From Novosphingobium flavum (lineage in GTDB: Bacteria > Pseudomonadota > Alphaproteobacteria > Sphingomonadales > Sphingomonadaceae), in NCBI RefSeq assembly GCF_014230315.1, contig NZ_JACLAW010000007.1:176001-240000 (forward strand): 64,000 nucleotides of DNA, given 5' to 3'. Below are positions 16,696-26,189 of this stretch, piece after piece. The notes beneath the pieces were generated by a model. The model ran no database searches and was not told the DNA's origin. It was given only the letters and a program-made list of their open reading frames with translations. Positions within the stretch are counted from its first letter, which is position 1; every line of letters starts with the position of its first letter. A program made the position numbers and the translations under genes.

Positions 16696-18369
16696 ATGCG
16701 GCGTCTCAACCTCAATGTCGCCGCCGGTCTGATCGCTGTCGCGGCGGCCTGCTCCTCTATCGCAGGCCCCGTGACGGCGGCCCCCGCCGCTCCGCTGCTG
16801 GTGAAAACCGGCAGCGGGGCGGTCGAGGGCTATCGCGGCACCGATCCGTCGGTTCGCGTGTTCAAGGGCATCCCCTATGCTGCCGCCCCGGTGGGCGCGC
16901 TGCGCTGGAAACCGCCCATCCCGGTCCAGCCGTGGCGCGGCGTGCGCAAGGCGGACAAGCCGGGCAATGTCTGTCCCCAGCCGCAGACCCCGCAGATGCG
17001 CGGCTATGCGATGAGCGAGGACTGCCTCAATCTCAACGTCTGGACCGCGGCGCGCAGCGGCGAAAAGCGCCCCGTGCTGGTCTGGATCTATGGCGGCGGG
17101 TTCCTTGAGGGAACCGGCGCCGATCCCCAGTTCGATGGCGAGACCCTGGCCGCCAAGGGCGTGGTCGTCGTCACCTTCAACTACCGCACCGGCGTCCTCG
17201 GCTTCCTCGCCACGAAGGAGTTGAGCCGCGAATCCGGGCACAACGCCTCGGGCAACTACGGGCTGCTCGACGATGTCGCCGTGCTCAAGTGGGTCCGCGC
17301 CAATATCGCCGCCTTCGGGGGTGATCCGGCCCGCGTGACCATCGCCGGCCAGTCGGCCGGGGCCGGCTCGGTCGGCTTCATGAGCATGTCGCCGCTGGCC
17401 AAGGGCCTGTTCCGTGCCGGGATCGCGGAAAGCCACTCGCGCTGGCCGAGCGACCCGGACCTGCGTTTCCTCTCCGTCTCGCACCGCACCCTGCCCAATG
17501 CCGAGGCCTCGGGCGAGGCCTATGCCGCCGCTCACGGCGCGAAGTCATTGGCCGACCTGCGCGCCATGCCGTGGGAAGAGCTGATCAAGGGCAGCGCCGT
17601 GCCGGACATGGCGGTCGAGACCGGGACCACGGCCAAACCGCCGCTGTTCCGCCCGGTGATCGATGGCTGGGTCCTGCCGCGCAACTATTCGCAGAGCCTT
17701 GCCGCCCGCGCGCAGAACAAGGTGGTGATCGTTACCGGCAACAATTCGGATGAGACCGGCGGCATTCCCGAGACCGCCATTGCTCCGCTGCGCGCCGCCA
17801 ATATGACACCGCGCGCCGGGGCGCCGCAGGTGGTGCTGAACCTCGCGCAATACCAGGCCTTCGCCAAGGGCAAGTTCGGGGCCATGGCGGACGAGTTCCT
17901 CCGCCTCTACCCCGCCACGAACGACGACGAAGCCGCCCGCATGGCGAGCGAGGCCGCGCGTGACAACAACCGCGTCACCACGTTCCTGTGGGCGGGTGAA
18001 TGGATCAAGGGCACCGGCCTGCCGGTCTTCACCTACTTCTGGACCAAGGCCCCGCCGGGCCCGGAGGCGCATATCCGCGGCGCCTATCACGGCGCGGAGA
18101 TTCCCTATGCCCTCGGCAATCTTCAGCCCAGGACCCGGCCGTGGACCGCAGAGGACCGCGAGGTTGCCGATCGCGCCTCTTCCTACTGGGCCAATTTCAT
18201 CAAGACCCTGAACCCCAATGGCAAGGGCCTGCCTGCCTGGCCCAAGTTCGATCCGCAGTTGCAGCGGACGATGGAACTTGGCCACAAATGGCAACCGACC
18301 CCCATTGCGGAGAGCCCGGCGAAGGTCGATTTCTGGCGCCGCTTCTATGCGACTCAGGAAGCCTGGTAA
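16696..18369 (+). CDS. Secreted type-B carboxylesterase
   Basis: A 557-aa alpha/beta hydrolase of the carboxylesterase B family with a signal peptide to about residue 29 (PVTAAPAAP). The oxyanion-hole block is IYGGGFLEG. The nucleophile is S220 in AGQSAGAG, the acid is the Glu of NSDETGG and the His lies in AYHGAEIPY. It follows the TonB receptor by 6 bp and precedes a dienelactone-hydrolase-type enzyme by 3 bp, so all three are one transcript. Periplasmic hydrolysis of an ester imported by the receptor is a reasonable reading. Confidence 0.85.
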   Translation: MRRLNLNVAAGLIAVAAACSSIAGPVTAAPAAPLLVKTGSGAVEGYRGTDPSVRVFKGIPYAAAPVGALRWKPPIPVQPWRGVRKADKPGNVCPQPQTPQMRGYAMSEDCLNLNVWTAARSGEKRPVLVWIYGGGFLEGTGADPQFDGETLAAKGVVVVTFNYRTGVLGFLATKELSRESGHNASGNYGLLDDVAVLKWVRANIAAFGGDPARVTIAGQSAGAGSVGFMSMSPLAKGLFRAGIAESHSRWPSDPDLRFLSVSHRTLPNAEASGEAYAAAHGAKSLADLRAMPWEELIKGSAVPDMAVETGTTAKPPLFRPVIDGWVLPRNYSQSLAARAQNKVVIVTGNNSDETGGIPETAIAPLRAANMTPRAGAPQVVLNLAQYQAFAKGKFGAMADEFLRLYPATNDDEAARMASEAARDNNRVTTFLWAGEWIKGTGLPVFTYFWTKAPPGPEAHIRGAYHGAEIPYALGNLQPRTRPWTAEDREVADRASSYWANFIKTLNPNGKGLPAWPKFDPQLQRTMELGHKWQPTPIAESPAKVDFWRRFYATQEAW

Positions 18370-18372
18370 GGA

Positions 18373-19116
18373 ATGACAATGGAACAACTGACGATCGCGG
18401 CCGCCGAGGGGCGGTGTCCGGCATGGATCTACACGCCCGAAAGCGGCGAGGGCCCGTGGCCCGGCGTGATCCTGCTGATGGACGGCCCCGGCATTCGGCC
18501 CGCGGTTCACGACATGGCCGGGCGGCTCGCGAAGGAAGGCTTCGTGGTCCTGTTGCCAGACCTGTTCTATCGCTCGGGGGCCTATGACCCCATCGATCCC
18601 AAGGTGGTCTTCACCAACAAGGACCTGCGCGAGGCACACCGCGAAAAGTACATGGCCAAGGTCACCCCGGCCGCGTTCAAGTCGGACTTCCCCGCCTTCT
18701 ACGCCGCGCTGCAGGCCCGCGCCGACGTGCGCAAGGGCCCGATTGGCGTGACCGGCTACTGCATGGGCGGCCGCCTTGCGATGATCGCGGCCGGCTCCTT
18801 CCCCGACGTGGTTTCCGCGGTTGCCTCGTTCCACGGCGGCGGCCTTGCCAACGACACGCCGTCGAGCCCGCACCGCAATGCCCCGATGATCCGCGCCAGC
18901 GTCTTCGTCGCCGGGGCGATCGAGGATGCGAACTTCGACGATGCCCAGAAGGCCAGGCTGGAACAGGCGCTGAGCGATGCCGGGGTCGAGCACCGGGTCG
19001 AGACCTGGCCGGCGAAGCACGGCTGGGTGCCGACCGACATGCCGGTCCATGACCCGGTCCAGTCCGAACGGCACTGGACCGAATTGCCGGCATTCTTCCA
19101 CGCGAAGCTCGGCTGA
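18373..19116 (+). CDS. Dienelactone hydrolase family protein
   Basis: A 247-aa cytosolic alpha/beta hydrolase. The nucleophile elbow is G-Y-C130-M-G-G, with Cys instead of Ser as in true dienelactone hydrolases, and the His lies in KHGW near 218. Start may be the ATG at 18373 or the one at 18379. Last gene of the receptor-esterase operon. It may hydrolyse a lactone or ester released by the upstream esterase. Family members vary widely in substrate. Confidence 0.8.
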   Translation: MTMEQLTIAAAEGRCPAWIYTPESGEGPWPGVILLMDGPGIRPAVHDMAGRLAKEGFVVLLPDLFYRSGAYDPIDPKVVFTNKDLREAHREKYMAKVTPAAFKSDFPAFYAALQARADVRKGPIGVTGYCMGGRLAMIAAGSFPDVVSAVASFHGGGLANDTPSSPHRNAPMIRASVFVAGAIEDANFDDAQKARLEQALSDAGVEHRVETWPAKHGWVPTDMPVHDPVQSERHWTELPAFFHAKLG

Positions 19117-19146
19117 CGAACTTCCACCTCGGGCTCGGATGAGCCT

Positions 19147-19199
19147 CCCGGCCCGGTGTCAGGCGGACTTGTTCGCCGTCACCGGGCCGGGCGCTTTTT
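19147..19199 (+). terminator. Terminator of the receptor-esterase operon
   Basis: CCCGGCCCGGTG (19147-19158) pairs with CACCGGGCCGGG (19180-19191), followed by CGCTTTTTC. The 3-prime arm overlaps the end of the convergent MFS coding region. Confidence 0.7.
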
Positions 19200-20448
19200 C
19201 TTCCACCGCATCGGCCTCGGGATAGGTCTTCACCGCGGCCAGCTGGGGAAACAGCCGGGTCCAGGCTCCCGCAATCATGATCGAGCCGATCCCGCCCAGA
19301 ACCACCGCGCCGACCGGACCCAGCACGGCGCCCAGCAGGCCCGATTCCACTTCGCCCAATTCGTTCGAAGCCGAAACGAACAGGGTCGAGATCGCGCCGA
19401 CCCGGCCGCGCTTCTCGTCGGGCGTGGCCAGCTGGATGAGCGACTGGCGGACGTAGACCGAAACCATGTCGGCCGCGCCCACGGCCGCGAGGCAGACCAG
19501 CGACAGCGCGAACGAACGCGACAGGCCGAAACCTACCGTGGCAAGGCCGAACGCCGCCACAGCCCATAGCATCACGGGCCCGACATTGCGCCGCACCGGC
19601 CGCCAGCTCATCAACGCAGCCGTCGCCAGTGCGCCAACGGCGGTGGCCGAGCGCATGTGGCCGAGCCCTTCCGCTCCCACGTGAAGCACGTCGCGGGCAA
19701 AAGCCGGAAGCAGGGCCGTGGCGCCGCCGAACAGCACGGCGAAGAGATCGAGGCTGATCGCGCCGAGCAGCAGCCGGTTGCCGCGCACGTAGACCATCCC
19801 TTCCTTGAGCAGCGGCCAGGCATTGCCCACCGCCCGGTTCTGGCCGCGCGCCTGGGCACGGATCAGCAACTGGCACAGCAAGGCCAGGCCGAGCAGGCCG
19901 GTCGTAACCAGATAGGCCGCGGCCGGGCTGATCGCATAGGCATAACCGCCGATCACCGGACCCAGGATGCCGCCGGTCCGCCCCGCGATCGAATTGATCG
20001 CGATCGCCTTGGGCAAGTGTTCGCGCGGCACGATCAGGGGGCCAAGTGCGCCCATTCCCGGCATGTAGAAGGCCCGCGCCGCCGCGGTTCCGGCTGCCAT
20101 GGCATAGAGCAGGTAGAGGGTCATCGTCCCGCTGAGCGAAGCTGCGGCCAGCACCCCGGCGCAGGCGATCTGCGCGATCAGGGAAAGGCGCACGACGTCG
20201 CGCCGGTCGAACCTGTCGATCACTACCCCGGTGATCGGGCTGAGCAACAAGAAGGGCAGGAACTGCACCGCGCCGATCAGACCGAGCCGCAGCGAGGCGG
20301 CTTCGATCCCCATGGTTTCGCGCGCCTCGCTATAGACCGCCCAGCCGAGCACGATCACCAGTGCGTTGTTGCCAAGCACGCCGAGGAGCCTGGCCGAAGC
20401 AAAGCGGCGGTAATCCGACATCTGAAGGGGGTGCGTGACCGGGTTCAT
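19159..20448 (-). CDS. MFS transporter, EntS/MFS_3-like
   Basis: A 429-aa 12-helix membrane protein. The loop 2-3 motif reads VVIDRFDRRDV, and the layout is that of the MFS_3/EntS-like exporter group, which includes enterobactin exporters and uncharacterised efflux proteins. Start at 20448 is chosen for length; an ATG at 20421 is also possible. It is alone on the minus strand between plus-strand genes. The substrate cannot be read from sequence. Confidence 0.75.
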   Translation of the reverse strand: MNPVTHPLQMSDYRRFASARLLGVLGNNALVIVLGWAVYSEARETMGIEAASLRLGLIGAVQFLPFLLLSPITGVVIDRFDRRDVVRLSLIAQIACAGVLAAASLSGTMTLYLLYAMAAGTAAARAFYMPGMGALGPLIVPREHLPKAIAINSIAGRTGGILGPVIGGYAYAISPAAAYLVTTGLLGLALLCQLLIRAQARGQNRAVGNAWPLLKEGMVYVRGNRLLLGAISLDLFAVLFGGATALLPAFARDVLHVGAEGLGHMRSATAVGALATAALMSWRPVRRNVGPVMLWAVAAFGLATVGFGLSRSFALSLVCLAAVGAADMVSVYVRQSLIQLATPDEKRGRVGAISTLFVSASNELGEVESGLLGAVLGPVGAVVLGGIGSIMIAGAWTRLFPQLAAVKTYPEADAVEEKAPGPVTANKSA

Positions 20449-20659
20449 TTCCGGCCGCTATCAACCCTGCGGCCGCGCGTCGAGCCTGAAGGGGCGCGGC
20501 GGGATCATTTCCGATCGCTCGCGATGGTTTCCCGACCTTCCCCGATTTCTGGCGCCGGCTGAACCCTCGCGCATTCGCGTACACTTTGTGACAAATCACG
20601 ACCGCGGCGTTTGATCGGCATCAAGTTCTGCGCAGAGCCATGGTGCGACAGCGGCAGGC

Positions 20660-21922
20660 ATGAAGACGATCACGCCCCGATTGGTTCCCGCGCTCGCGGC
20701 CCTCGCGCTTGCCCTCGCGCTGGCCGCGCCGGCCCACGCCGAACAGGCCCCCGCCGCGCCCGTGCCCGCGGCGCCCGGCGAATGGCGCCTTGGTCCCTCG
20801 CTCGATGGGCGGCTGCGCACCGAACTGGTCCGTCAGGATGGGCTTTCGGCCGATTCCGTCACCCTGCGGCTGCGGCCGGGCCTCACGGCCGAAAGTCCCT
20901 TCGGCCTGTCGTTGCTGGTCGAGGGCGAGGGCACCCTGGCGCTGGGCAGTGCCTACAACGCCTATCCCTTCGCTGTCCTCAGCAGCCAGCGCCGTGTCCA
21001 ATATGCCCTGGTTGCCGATCCCGAAACGCTCGAACTCAACCGGCTGCAACTGCAGTACCGCTCCAGCGCGCTGACTGTCACCCTCGGCCGCCAGCGGATC
21101 GTGATGGACGATGCCCGGCTGGTCGGCAATGCCGGCTGGCGGCAGAACGAGCAGACCTTCGATGCCCTGCGCGCCGAGGCGAAGCTTGGTCCGCTCAGCC
21201 TCGATCTCGCCTATGCCACCAGCCAGCGCACCATCTTCGGCCGCGATGCGGGCGAGCGCATGGCCTACGACGGCCGACTGGTTTTCCTCAACGCCGGGGT
21301 GACCGCCGGCCCGGTCCGGCTCAAGACCTTTGCCTACCTGCTCGACTATGACGCGAAGGAGCAGATTGGCGGACAGGCGGCCCAGTTGGCCGATGCGGCG
21401 ACCTTGGGCCTGCGTGCCAATGCCGCCTTCAAGCTCCCGGGCAATGCGAAACTCGATCTCGCGGCCATCTGGGCCAGCCAGTCGTCCTGGGCTGACAATC
21501 CGGCGGATTACCGAGTGGATTACCTATTTGCCGAGGCCTGCCTCTCGCTCGGCAAGCTGTCCGTGACCGCCGGGGGCGAGCGGCTCGGCAGCGACGGGGT
21601 TCACGCCTTCCAGCGCCCCGCCGCCAACCAGCCGCGCTTCGACCAGTACATCATCACCCCCGCGGCCGGGCTGAGCGACACCTGGGCCGGTCTGTCCTAC
21701 CGGGTGACCGGCGTGCCGCTGGCGGGAACCGCGATCGCCTCGGTCACCGCGCACCGCTTCGCCGCGGCGGCGAGCGACCAGTCCTACGGCACCGGGATCG
21801 AGGCCGCGCTCGCCCTGCCGCTGGGCCGGGCGACGCTGCTGTTCAAGGTCTCGGACTTCGACGGCACGGTGCCGGGCACGAGCTGGACCAAGTTCTGGCT
21901 CCAGGCCGATTTCGCGCTGTGA
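20660..21922 (+). CDS. Outer-membrane porin, alginate-export family
   Basis: A 420-aa protein with a clear signal peptide (residues 1-27, ending APAHA) and a beta-barrel sequence of the Alginate_exp family: RLRTELVRQDG, LTVTLGRQRIVMDDARLVGN-type strands and a C-terminal Phe-Ala-Leu. Such porins pass polysaccharides or small organic acids. It stands alone between an MFS gene and a ceramidase-like gene, and within a region for aromatic and ester uptake it may serve as a diffusion channel. Confidence 0.75.
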   Translation: MKTITPRLVPALAALALALALAAPAHAEQAPAAPVPAAPGEWRLGPSLDGRLRTELVRQDGLSADSVTLRLRPGLTAESPFGLSLLVEGEGTLALGSAYNAYPFAVLSSQRRVQYALVADPETLELNRLQLQYRSSALTVTLGRQRIVMDDARLVGNAGWRQNEQTFDALRAEAKLGPLSLDLAYATSQRTIFGRDAGERMAYDGRLVFLNAGVTAGPVRLKTFAYLLDYDAKEQIGGQAAQLADAATLGLRANAAFKLPGNAKLDLAAIWASQSSWADNPADYRVDYLFAEACLSLGKLSVTAGGERLGSDGVHAFQRPAANQPRFDQYIITPAAGLSDTWAGLSYRVTGVPLAGTAIASVTAHRFAAAASDQSYGTGIEAALALPLGRATLLFKVSDFDGTVPGTSWTKFWLQADFAL

Positions 21923-21931
21923 CGCGAAGGC

Positions 21932-23266
21932 TCAGCGCTGCAAGGCCAGTCGGCCCAGTTCCTTGATGAGGGCCGGCCCGGCGCAGCCCGGCTTGACCGG
22001 CGAGCCCATCACGCCGTGACCCATGGCCGGATAGCTGTCATCCGGCAGAACATAGCCGACGTCGCCCGCGATCATCGAGACCAGCACGGTCTTGCGCTTG
22101 GGAGTGGCGGCCCGGATCGTCTTGCCGAGCGCCGCGCCAAGGTCGGCGCCGACCCCGGCAAGGGCGAAGTCGCCCACCTTGAGCAGGGCCACCGGGATCG
22201 CGACCGGATCGGTCGCGGTCGTGGTGACCTTGCCGGTGGCCTGGTCCCGGCGCAGCTTCTGCCCGGGGCAGGTGGCAGCGCCCTTGGCGAGCGAGAGCGA
22301 ACCCGTGGCCAGCGGCGCCGGCCCCCTGGCAAGGGCGTCGACCGCGTCGAGCGCGATGCGGCGGGCCTGCATGTCAAGCAGGGCCCAGCCCGAGGCGCCC
22401 GCGTCGACGGCGGGGAGCGGCGCCACGGCCGGGACCAGCGAGGTATAGATCGCCTGCTGGTCGCCCTCGGCCCCGGCTGAATAGAGCACGACCGGCGCCA
22501 CCGATCCTTCGAGCAGGCGCGAAACCGCGCCCGGAATGTCGCCGGTCACTTCCAGCCCGCCATCCTTGGTCACACTGCGGAACATGACTTCGGCATGGGT
22601 GGGGTAGTTGACCAGCAGGGCCAGCGGCTTGCCGTCGGTTCCGTCCACCCGCACCACGTCGAGCGTGTGATCCACCACGCCGGCGGCATCGTGCTTGGTG
22701 GTCAGGCCCTTGCCCTCGCCGTTGTTGACGTTGGCGATCGACGCGCCGCGGGCCAACGCGATCTTCGCCGGGCGCAGGCCGGCCACGGCCTCGCGCGTCG
22801 CGGCCACGGCCTGGTCCAGCGTGCGGGCCATTTCGGCCTGCTGCTGCGCGGTCGGCTGGTTGCCGTGGAAGAAGACCAGCGGGTTGGAATGGGTGTGGGT
22901 GGCAAAGACCAGCACCTGGCTGGCCGGAACCCCGGCGGCGGAGGCTACGGCCGCGATCAGCTTCTCCTGCTGCGGCACCGTGGTCACCTCGAGGCTGACC
23001 AGCACGATCCGGCGCCCGCCTTCCTCCAGCACCAGTGCGCGGGCGAAGAGATCGTCGTGAATGCCGACAAAGGGCTTGTCGCGCGGGGAGGACGGCGACG
23101 AGATCGGGAAGGAGGCGGCAGGCGGGGTGATCACGGCCTTGGCGGCGCCGGCGCGGAAGGCTTCAGCCGCAGTGGAATCAGCCAGGGCCGGGCTGAAGGC
23201 GGGGAGAACAAGCCCCACGGCGGTCATCACGCCGAGGATCGCCTTCATTCGGGTTGCTCGTGCCAT
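21932..23266 (-). CDS. Neutral/alkaline ceramidase N-domain-like secreted hydrolase
   Basis: A 444-aa secreted protein with a signal peptide to about residue 29 (SPALADS). It has the N-terminal fold of neutral ceramidases (COG3356): a GAAKAVITPP opening, IHDDLFARALVLE, and the zinc motif FATHTHSNP. True neutral ceramidases are about 650-700 aa with a C-terminal domain and a GDVSPN-like nucleophile block. Here the corresponding region reads AGAEGDQQ, and the C-terminal domain is absent. So it is a ceramidase-superfamily hydrolase whose substrate need not be ceramide. Start 23266 has GGGAGA seven bases upstream. Confidence 0.75.
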   Translation of the reverse strand: MARATRMKAILGVMTAVGLVLPAFSPALADSTAAEAFRAGAAKAVITPPAASFPISSPSSPRDKPFVGIHDDLFARALVLEEGGRRIVLVSLEVTTVPQQEKLIAAVASAAGVPASQVLVFATHTHSNPLVFFHGNQPTAQQQAEMARTLDQAVAATREAVAGLRPAKIALARGASIANVNNGEGKGLTTKHDAAGVVDHTLDVVRVDGTDGKPLALLVNYPTHAEVMFRSVTKDGGLEVTGDIPGAVSRLLEGSVAPVVLYSAGAEGDQQAIYTSLVPAVAPLPAVDAGASGWALLDMQARRIALDAVDALARGPAPLATGSLSLAKGAATCPGQKLRRDQATGKVTTTATDPVAIPVALLKVGDFALAGVGADLGAALGKTIRAATPKRKTVLVSMIAGDVGYVLPDDSYPAMGHGVMGSPVKPGCAGPALIKELGRLALQR

Positions 23267-23484
23267 CGTCCTGTCTCCCGTTCGCGCCTGCGGCGCCGCA
23301 CTGTGGCGGGCTGTCTAGGCGACGACGCGCCGCGGGTGGCGATTGATAATGTTCACGGTCTCATCGGAACCGGCAAGGTGCGCGGCGCGCAAAAGTTGAT
23401 AGACCCGTGCCCGAATTCGATAGCCCGCCGGCTCCACGCCGGGTTATCTGCGGCCCCGATATGTCGCAGTGGGAAGGCGGAAAA

Positions 23485-24840
23485 ATGAAGCGGTTCGCAA
23501 CGGTAACCCTGGCACTTGGCACCGCGCTCGCGGCGCTGGCTACCCCCGCCGCCGCCGCCCCGGCTGCGCCGGTCAAGACCACCTTCGTCCACCTCGCGCA
23601 GGGCGTTCCCGCCGTGCTTTACGAGCCGGTCAAGCGCAGCCCGAAGAATGCCATCGCTGTGCTGTCGATGCATTCCAACGGGGATTACCTCGAACACTCC
23701 TCCTGCACCGAACTGTCGAAGCGCGGCTACCGGGTGCTCTGCGCCAACAACAGCCAGTCCAAGTCCGGCGCCTTCGAGGAAGGCACTCTAGACCGCTCGC
23801 TGACCGAGGCGAAGCTGGCCGTCGAATATCTGCGCAAGGTTCCGGGCGTGAAGACCGTGGTCCTGTTCGGCCATTCCGGCGGCGCCACGCTGATGAGCGC
23901 TTACCAGATGATCGCCGAGGGCGGAGTTGCCGCCTGCTCCGGCGCGGAAAAGGTCTGGAAGTGCGGCAAGGAACTGGCCGACCTGCCCAAGGCGGACGGC
24001 TTCATGTCGGTCGATTCCAACTGGGGCGTGGCGGCGATGAGCCTGCTCAGCATCGACCCCGCCGTTGTCGACGAAAGCACCGGGCAGGTCGTCGATCCCG
24101 GGCTCGACCTGTTCAACCCGGCCAACGGCTTCGACCCCAAGGGCTCGCGCTATCCGGCGGCCTTCATCCAGCGTTTCCAGGGCGCCGTGGCCGAACGGAT
24201 CACCCGCCTCACCGCCGCCGCCCAGGCCCGCCTCGCGGCCATCCAGCAAGGCAAGGGCCGCTTTGCCGATGACGAGCTGTTCGTCGTTCCCGGCGCCACC
24301 CTGCTCGGCTTCAACAACAAGCTGTTCCCACAGGACATCTCGTTGATGGCCCACACGAAGAAGGCCTGGCCGCTGATCAAGCCTGACGGTTCGATCGTCA
24401 CCGAGGTCGTCCCCTCGGTCCGCGTGCCGACCAACACCCAGACCTTCACCCCCTCGATGCGCGGCGCGGTCAAGACCACGGTCAAGGGCTTCCTCAATTC
24501 CTACGCCCTGCGCGTCTCGCCCGACTTCGGCTACGACGCCGAGGGCGTCCACGGGATCGACTGGGAATCGAGCTATGCGCTCACCCCCGGCAACGTCGCG
24601 CACATCGCCGCGCCGACGCTGGTCATGGGCATGACGGGAAGCTGGGAATACCTCGCCGCCGAGACGATCTACGAACGCTCTGCCGCGAAGGACAAGCAGC
24701 TCGCTTTCGTCGAGGGTGCAACCCACGTGTACACCCCGTGCAAGGCCTGCGAGAAGACCCCCGGCCAGTTCGGCGACACGGTCAAGACGGTCTACGACCA
24801 CCTCGACCAGTGGCTGTCCGACCCGCGCCGCTTCCGCTGA
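23485..24840 (+). CDS. Secreted alpha/beta hydrolase
   Basis: A 451-aa protein started at MKRFATVTLALG (behind GGAAGG), with a signal peptide ending near residue 25 (TPAAAAP). The nucleophile is S131 in FGHSGGAT; a His lies near the end in EGATHVYTPC. Paired Cys residues (HSSCTE, AACSG, KACEKT) could form disulphides in the periplasm. It belongs to the esterase/hydrolase superfamily, but I cannot place it in a named subfamily. It is convergent with the VanA-like Rieske gene. Confidence 0.75.
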   Translation: MKRFATVTLALGTALAALATPAAAAPAAPVKTTFVHLAQGVPAVLYEPVKRSPKNAIAVLSMHSNGDYLEHSSCTELSKRGYRVLCANNSQSKSGAFEEGTLDRSLTEAKLAVEYLRKVPGVKTVVLFGHSGGATLMSAYQMIAEGGVAACSGAEKVWKCGKELADLPKADGFMSVDSNWGVAAMSLLSIDPAVVDESTGQVVDPGLDLFNPANGFDPKGSRYPAAFIQRFQGAVAERITRLTAAAQARLAAIQQGKGRFADDELFVVPGATLLGFNNKLFPQDISLMAHTKKAWPLIKPDGSIVTEVVPSVRVPTNTQTFTPSMRGAVKTTVKGFLNSYALRVSPDFGYDAEGVHGIDWESSYALTPGNVAHIAAPTLVMGMTGSWEYLAAETIYERSAAKDKQLAFVEGATHVYTPCKACEKTPGQFGDTVKTVYDHLDQWLSDPRRFR

Positions 24841-24861
24841 GGGCGGCCCGGCGGGGCCGTT

Positions 24862-25935
24862 TCAGGCCTCGGCCGGAACGGCCGGAGCCCCGGATTCGGC
24901 GGCGATCATGCGGTCGATCATCCTGAGGGCCATGATTGGCGCGCGGTCGATCGCGATCGCGGTGCGCTGGCGCAGGCCGGTTTCCTCCTGCCCGCGCTGG
25001 ATCGCCTCGATCATGTCCTTGTCCTCGCCGTAGGTCTTTTCGAGCCCGGCGCGCAGGCCTGCCTCGAAGCCGGCGTCGTCCTGGCGGTAGTTGCGCAGGT
25101 GCAGCCAGAAGAAGTGGGTCGAGCGGCTCGTTTCGGGGGTGAGGAACTTGTAGCTGAAGGTGCGGATGCCGCCGTTCAGCAGGTTCCCCTCGCTGCGCTC
25201 CATGCCGGCGGGGATCACCGCGATATCGACGAACGAGGTGGCCGGAAGCTCGAAGTTGAAGGCGACCCGGCGATCGACCTTGCCCTCGCCGAAGTCGAAG
25301 CTCAGCCGGTCGAGCGGACTGGCGGGCACGTTCTCGATCCAGCGGAAGGCGCTGAGGCCGTGTTCCCCGGTCGAGACCTGTACCGGCACGTCCTTCTGGT
25401 TGCGGTTGCCGATGGTTTCCTTGTGCAGGAAGGTGGTGTGGGCCGGATCCATCAGGTTCTCGATCTCGATCCGATAATTGCCGCCATGCCGCTGGTAACC
25501 GTTATCCATCACCGCCCAGCCCGGCTCGCCATAGCCCGGCAGGACCGGCATCCGCGCCGCGTCAGGTTCGCCTGTGCCGGTCCAGACCCAGACGAGGCCG
25601 TAGCGTTCAGTCACCGGATAGGCGCGGACCTTGGCGGTCGGCGGGATCGTGTCTTGCCCCGGAATGCCGATGCAGGTCCCGGAGGCGCCGAATACCATGC
25701 CATGATAGCCGCAGCGCAGTCCCCCGTCGGCGCATTCGCCAAGCGAGAGCGGGGCGAGGCGGTGCGGGCAGCGGTCTTCCAGCGCGGCGGCGCCGCCATC
25801 GGGCGTGCGGAACAGGACGACGGGCTCGTCCAGAATGCGCCGGGCCAGCGGCCGTTCGCCGACTTCACCCGCCCAGGCGGCGGCATACCAATGATTGCGT
25901 ACGAAACCCTGTGTGAAATCGGCCTTGATTGACAT
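24862..25935 (-). CDS. Rieske oxygenase, vanillate O-demethylase oxygenase-like
   Basis: A 357-aa oxygenase. Rieske ligands are C56-x-H58 and C75-x2-H78, and the iron site is D163-P-A-H166 with H171. Length and opening (FVRNHWYAAAW, RCPHRLAPLS, CGYHGM) match the VanA group of O-demethylating or hydroxylating oxygenases. No VanB-type reductase is next to it. It is divergent from a TonB receptor over a region holding a TTGTCCCG/CGCGACA dyad, which links it to the aromatic regulon. The methoxyaromatic substrate is inference. Confidence 0.85.
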   Translation of the reverse strand: MSIKADFTQGFVRNHWYAAAWAGEVGERPLARRILDEPVVLFRTPDGGAAALEDRCPHRLAPLSLGECADGGLRCGYHGMVFGASGTCIGIPGQDTIPPTAKVRAYPVTERYGLVWVWTGTGEPDAARMPVLPGYGEPGWAVMDNGYQRHGGNYRIEIENLMDPAHTTFLHKETIGNRNQKDVPVQVSTGEHGLSAFRWIENVPASPLDRLSFDFGEGKVDRRVAFNFELPATSFVDIAVIPAGMERSEGNLLNGGIRTFSYKFLTPETSRSTHFFWLHLRNYRQDDAGFEAGLRAGLEKTYGEDKDMIEAIQRGQEETGLRQRTAIAIDRAPIMALRMIDRMIAAESGAPAVPAEA

Positions 25936-26051
25936 GCCCTCGGTCCCTTTGTGCGCATCGGCGCAGTTGCCGCGAGACTAGGGGCGACTGGGCGCCAGGC
26001 AAAGCTGCGAAGCCGAAAGGCTTTGTTGCGGTTTCCGAACGGCCGCCGGCA

Positions 26052-26072
26052 TTGTCCCGAAAATCGCGACAG
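26052..26072. promoter_or_regulatory. Candidate operator dyad TTGTCcCG-N5-CGCGACAg
   Basis: An imperfect 21-bp inverted repeat (TTGTCCCG, AAAAT, CGCGACAG) in the 254-bp divergent region between the VanA-like gene and the second TonB receptor. It matches the perfect dyad upstream of the LigM-like gene at most positions, so both probably bind the same regulator. Confidence 0.5.
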
Positions 26073-26189
26073 ACCTTTGCGGCCCGGGCTATCGCTCCTG
26101 CGGTCTCCCTTCGATAGCCTTGGCTCCAGAATAAAACGAACCGGCCGCTGGAACGCACCCGGCCGAGGGGATCTGATAGGGAGATACCA

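Noticed and set aside
13798..17535. A 1245-codon open frame on the minus strand
   Set aside because: It is antisense to the TonB receptor and esterase, whose families, signal peptides and motifs are clear. Long opposite frames are common in GC-rich DNA.
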